A stretch of DNA of 8,203 bases. Source: Betaproteobacteria bacterium. GTDB lineage: Bacteria; Pseudomonadota; Gammaproteobacteria; Burkholderiales; Rhodocyclaceae. The stretch lies in the NCBI GenBank assembly GCA_028868235.1, contig JAGWUW010000099.1:1-8203 (forward strand), given 5' to 3'. The notes under the pieces are model-generated. The model saw only the letters and a list, made by a program, of their open reading frames with translations, was not told the DNA's origin and did no database searches. Of this stretch, positions 7,596-8,203 are shown piece after piece; the first letter of the stretch is position 1; every line of letters starts with the position of its first letter. The translations under genes were made by a program, and so were the position numbers.

Positions 7596-8203
7596 TTACG
7601 CTTTCTCAATGTTGACCAGGAACGCCTTGTACTCGGGCGTGTGGGTATTGGCATCGCCCACGGACGGCGTTAGCGTGTTGGTCAGGAATCCCGGCTTCGT
7701 CCGGCCGGTAAAGCCGGAATTGAGCGGGATGCCCACCGTATGCACCTTTTGGCCATCGACATCGAGCGCCTTGATACGCTTGGTGACCACGGCAACGGCC
7801 TTGATGTAGCCCCGGTTGGAGCGTACCTTGACCTTATCGCCTGCGACGATGCCTTTCTCCTTGGCCAGTTCCTCCCCGATTTCCACGAAATGCTCCGGTT
7901 GCAGGATCGCGTTGATCTTGCTGTGCTGCGTCCAGAAATGGAAATGCTCGGTCAGGCGGTAGGTGGTTGCCACGTACGGGAAGTCCTTGGCCGTGCCGAA
8001 TACCTCCATATCGCCCTTGAAGATGCGTGAAACCGGGTTGCTCTTGGCGCCTGGATTCTTCGGGTGCATCGGGTTGGTTTCGATTGGCGACTCGAAGGGC
8101 TCGTAGTGTTCCGGCAGAGGGCCATCAACCACCAGGTCACGGGCGAACAGGCGGGCAACGCCTTCCGGATTCATGATGAAGGGCATCACACCTTCTTCCG
8201 GCT
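7596..8203 (-). CDS. fdnG: Formate dehydrogenase catalytic (alpha) subunit, C-terminal part only
   Basis: Only the last 201 residues are inside the window; the gene continues past the right edge. Family members (FdnG/FdoG) have about 1015 residues and hold a bis-molybdopterin guanine dinucleotide cofactor, a 4Fe-4S cluster and usually selenocysteine, in the periplasm. The visible piece is the molybdopterin-dinucleotide-binding domain. [55 protein letters not shown] and the final [20 protein letters not shown] followed by VNIEKA all match the E. coli enzymes closely. The active-site Sec/Cys codon is not visible. The first in-frame start-like codon in the window (8189) is internal and should not be taken as the start. 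The stop is TAA at 7596-7598, with the beta-subunit gene 11 bases further on. Confidence 0.96.
   Translation of the reverse strand, partial: PEEGVMPFIMNPEGVARLFARDLVVDGPLPEHYEPFESPIETNPMHPKNPGAKSNPVSRIFKGDMEVFGTAKDFPYVATTYRLTEHFHFWTQHSKINAILQPEHFVEIGEELAKEKGIVAGDKVKVRSNRGYIKAVAVVTKRIKALDVDGQKVHTVGIPLNSGFTGRTKPGFLTNTLTPSVGDANTHTPEYKAFLVNIEKA

Overview
All eight protein-coding genes read on the minus strand, so the biological order runs from the right edge to the left edge. The window looks like part of the chromosome of a GC-rich Gram-negative proteobacterium. I favour a betaproteobacterium of the Rhodocyclales type, but that rests on general protein resemblance and base composition, not on a marker gene. 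Gene density is high: gaps are 4 to 148 bases, and no tRNA, rRNA, insertion sequence or CRISPR array was seen.

Right third (about 6071-8203): the C-terminal part of the catalytic subunit of a membrane-bound, respiratory formate dehydrogenase (FdnG/FdoG type), then the complete four-cluster iron-sulfur subunit and the complete cytochrome b subunit. Formate is oxidised in the periplasm; electrons pass through the iron-sulfur clusters and hemes b to the quinone pool. A short stretch after the cytochrome b gene holds two stem-loops, one followed by a T run, which looks like an intrinsic terminator or attenuator.

Middle (about 3568-5922): fdhE, a zinc/iron-binding formate dehydrogenase accessory protein, then selA, selenocysteine synthase. 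Left end (1-1482): selB, the selenocysteine-specific elongation factor, which runs off the left edge with its last winged-helix domains missing. Together selA and selB predict that the formate dehydrogenase catalytic subunit is a selenoprotein, but its UGA codon and SECIS element lie outside the window.

Between selA and selB (1487-3446) sit two genes not expected in a selenium/formate cluster. One is a Tat-exported flavoprotein of the flavocytochrome c sulfide dehydrogenase (FccB) family, with all three key cysteines. The other is a small flavodoxin-fold NAD(P)H:quinone/FMN oxidoreductase. No cytochrome c partner for the FccB-like protein is present. The 121-base gap upstream of it carries a symmetric set of four GCACGG/CCGTGC repeats. 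This insertion, its regulatory repeats and the possible link between sulfide/selenide chemistry and selenoprotein synthesis are the most interesting parts of the window.
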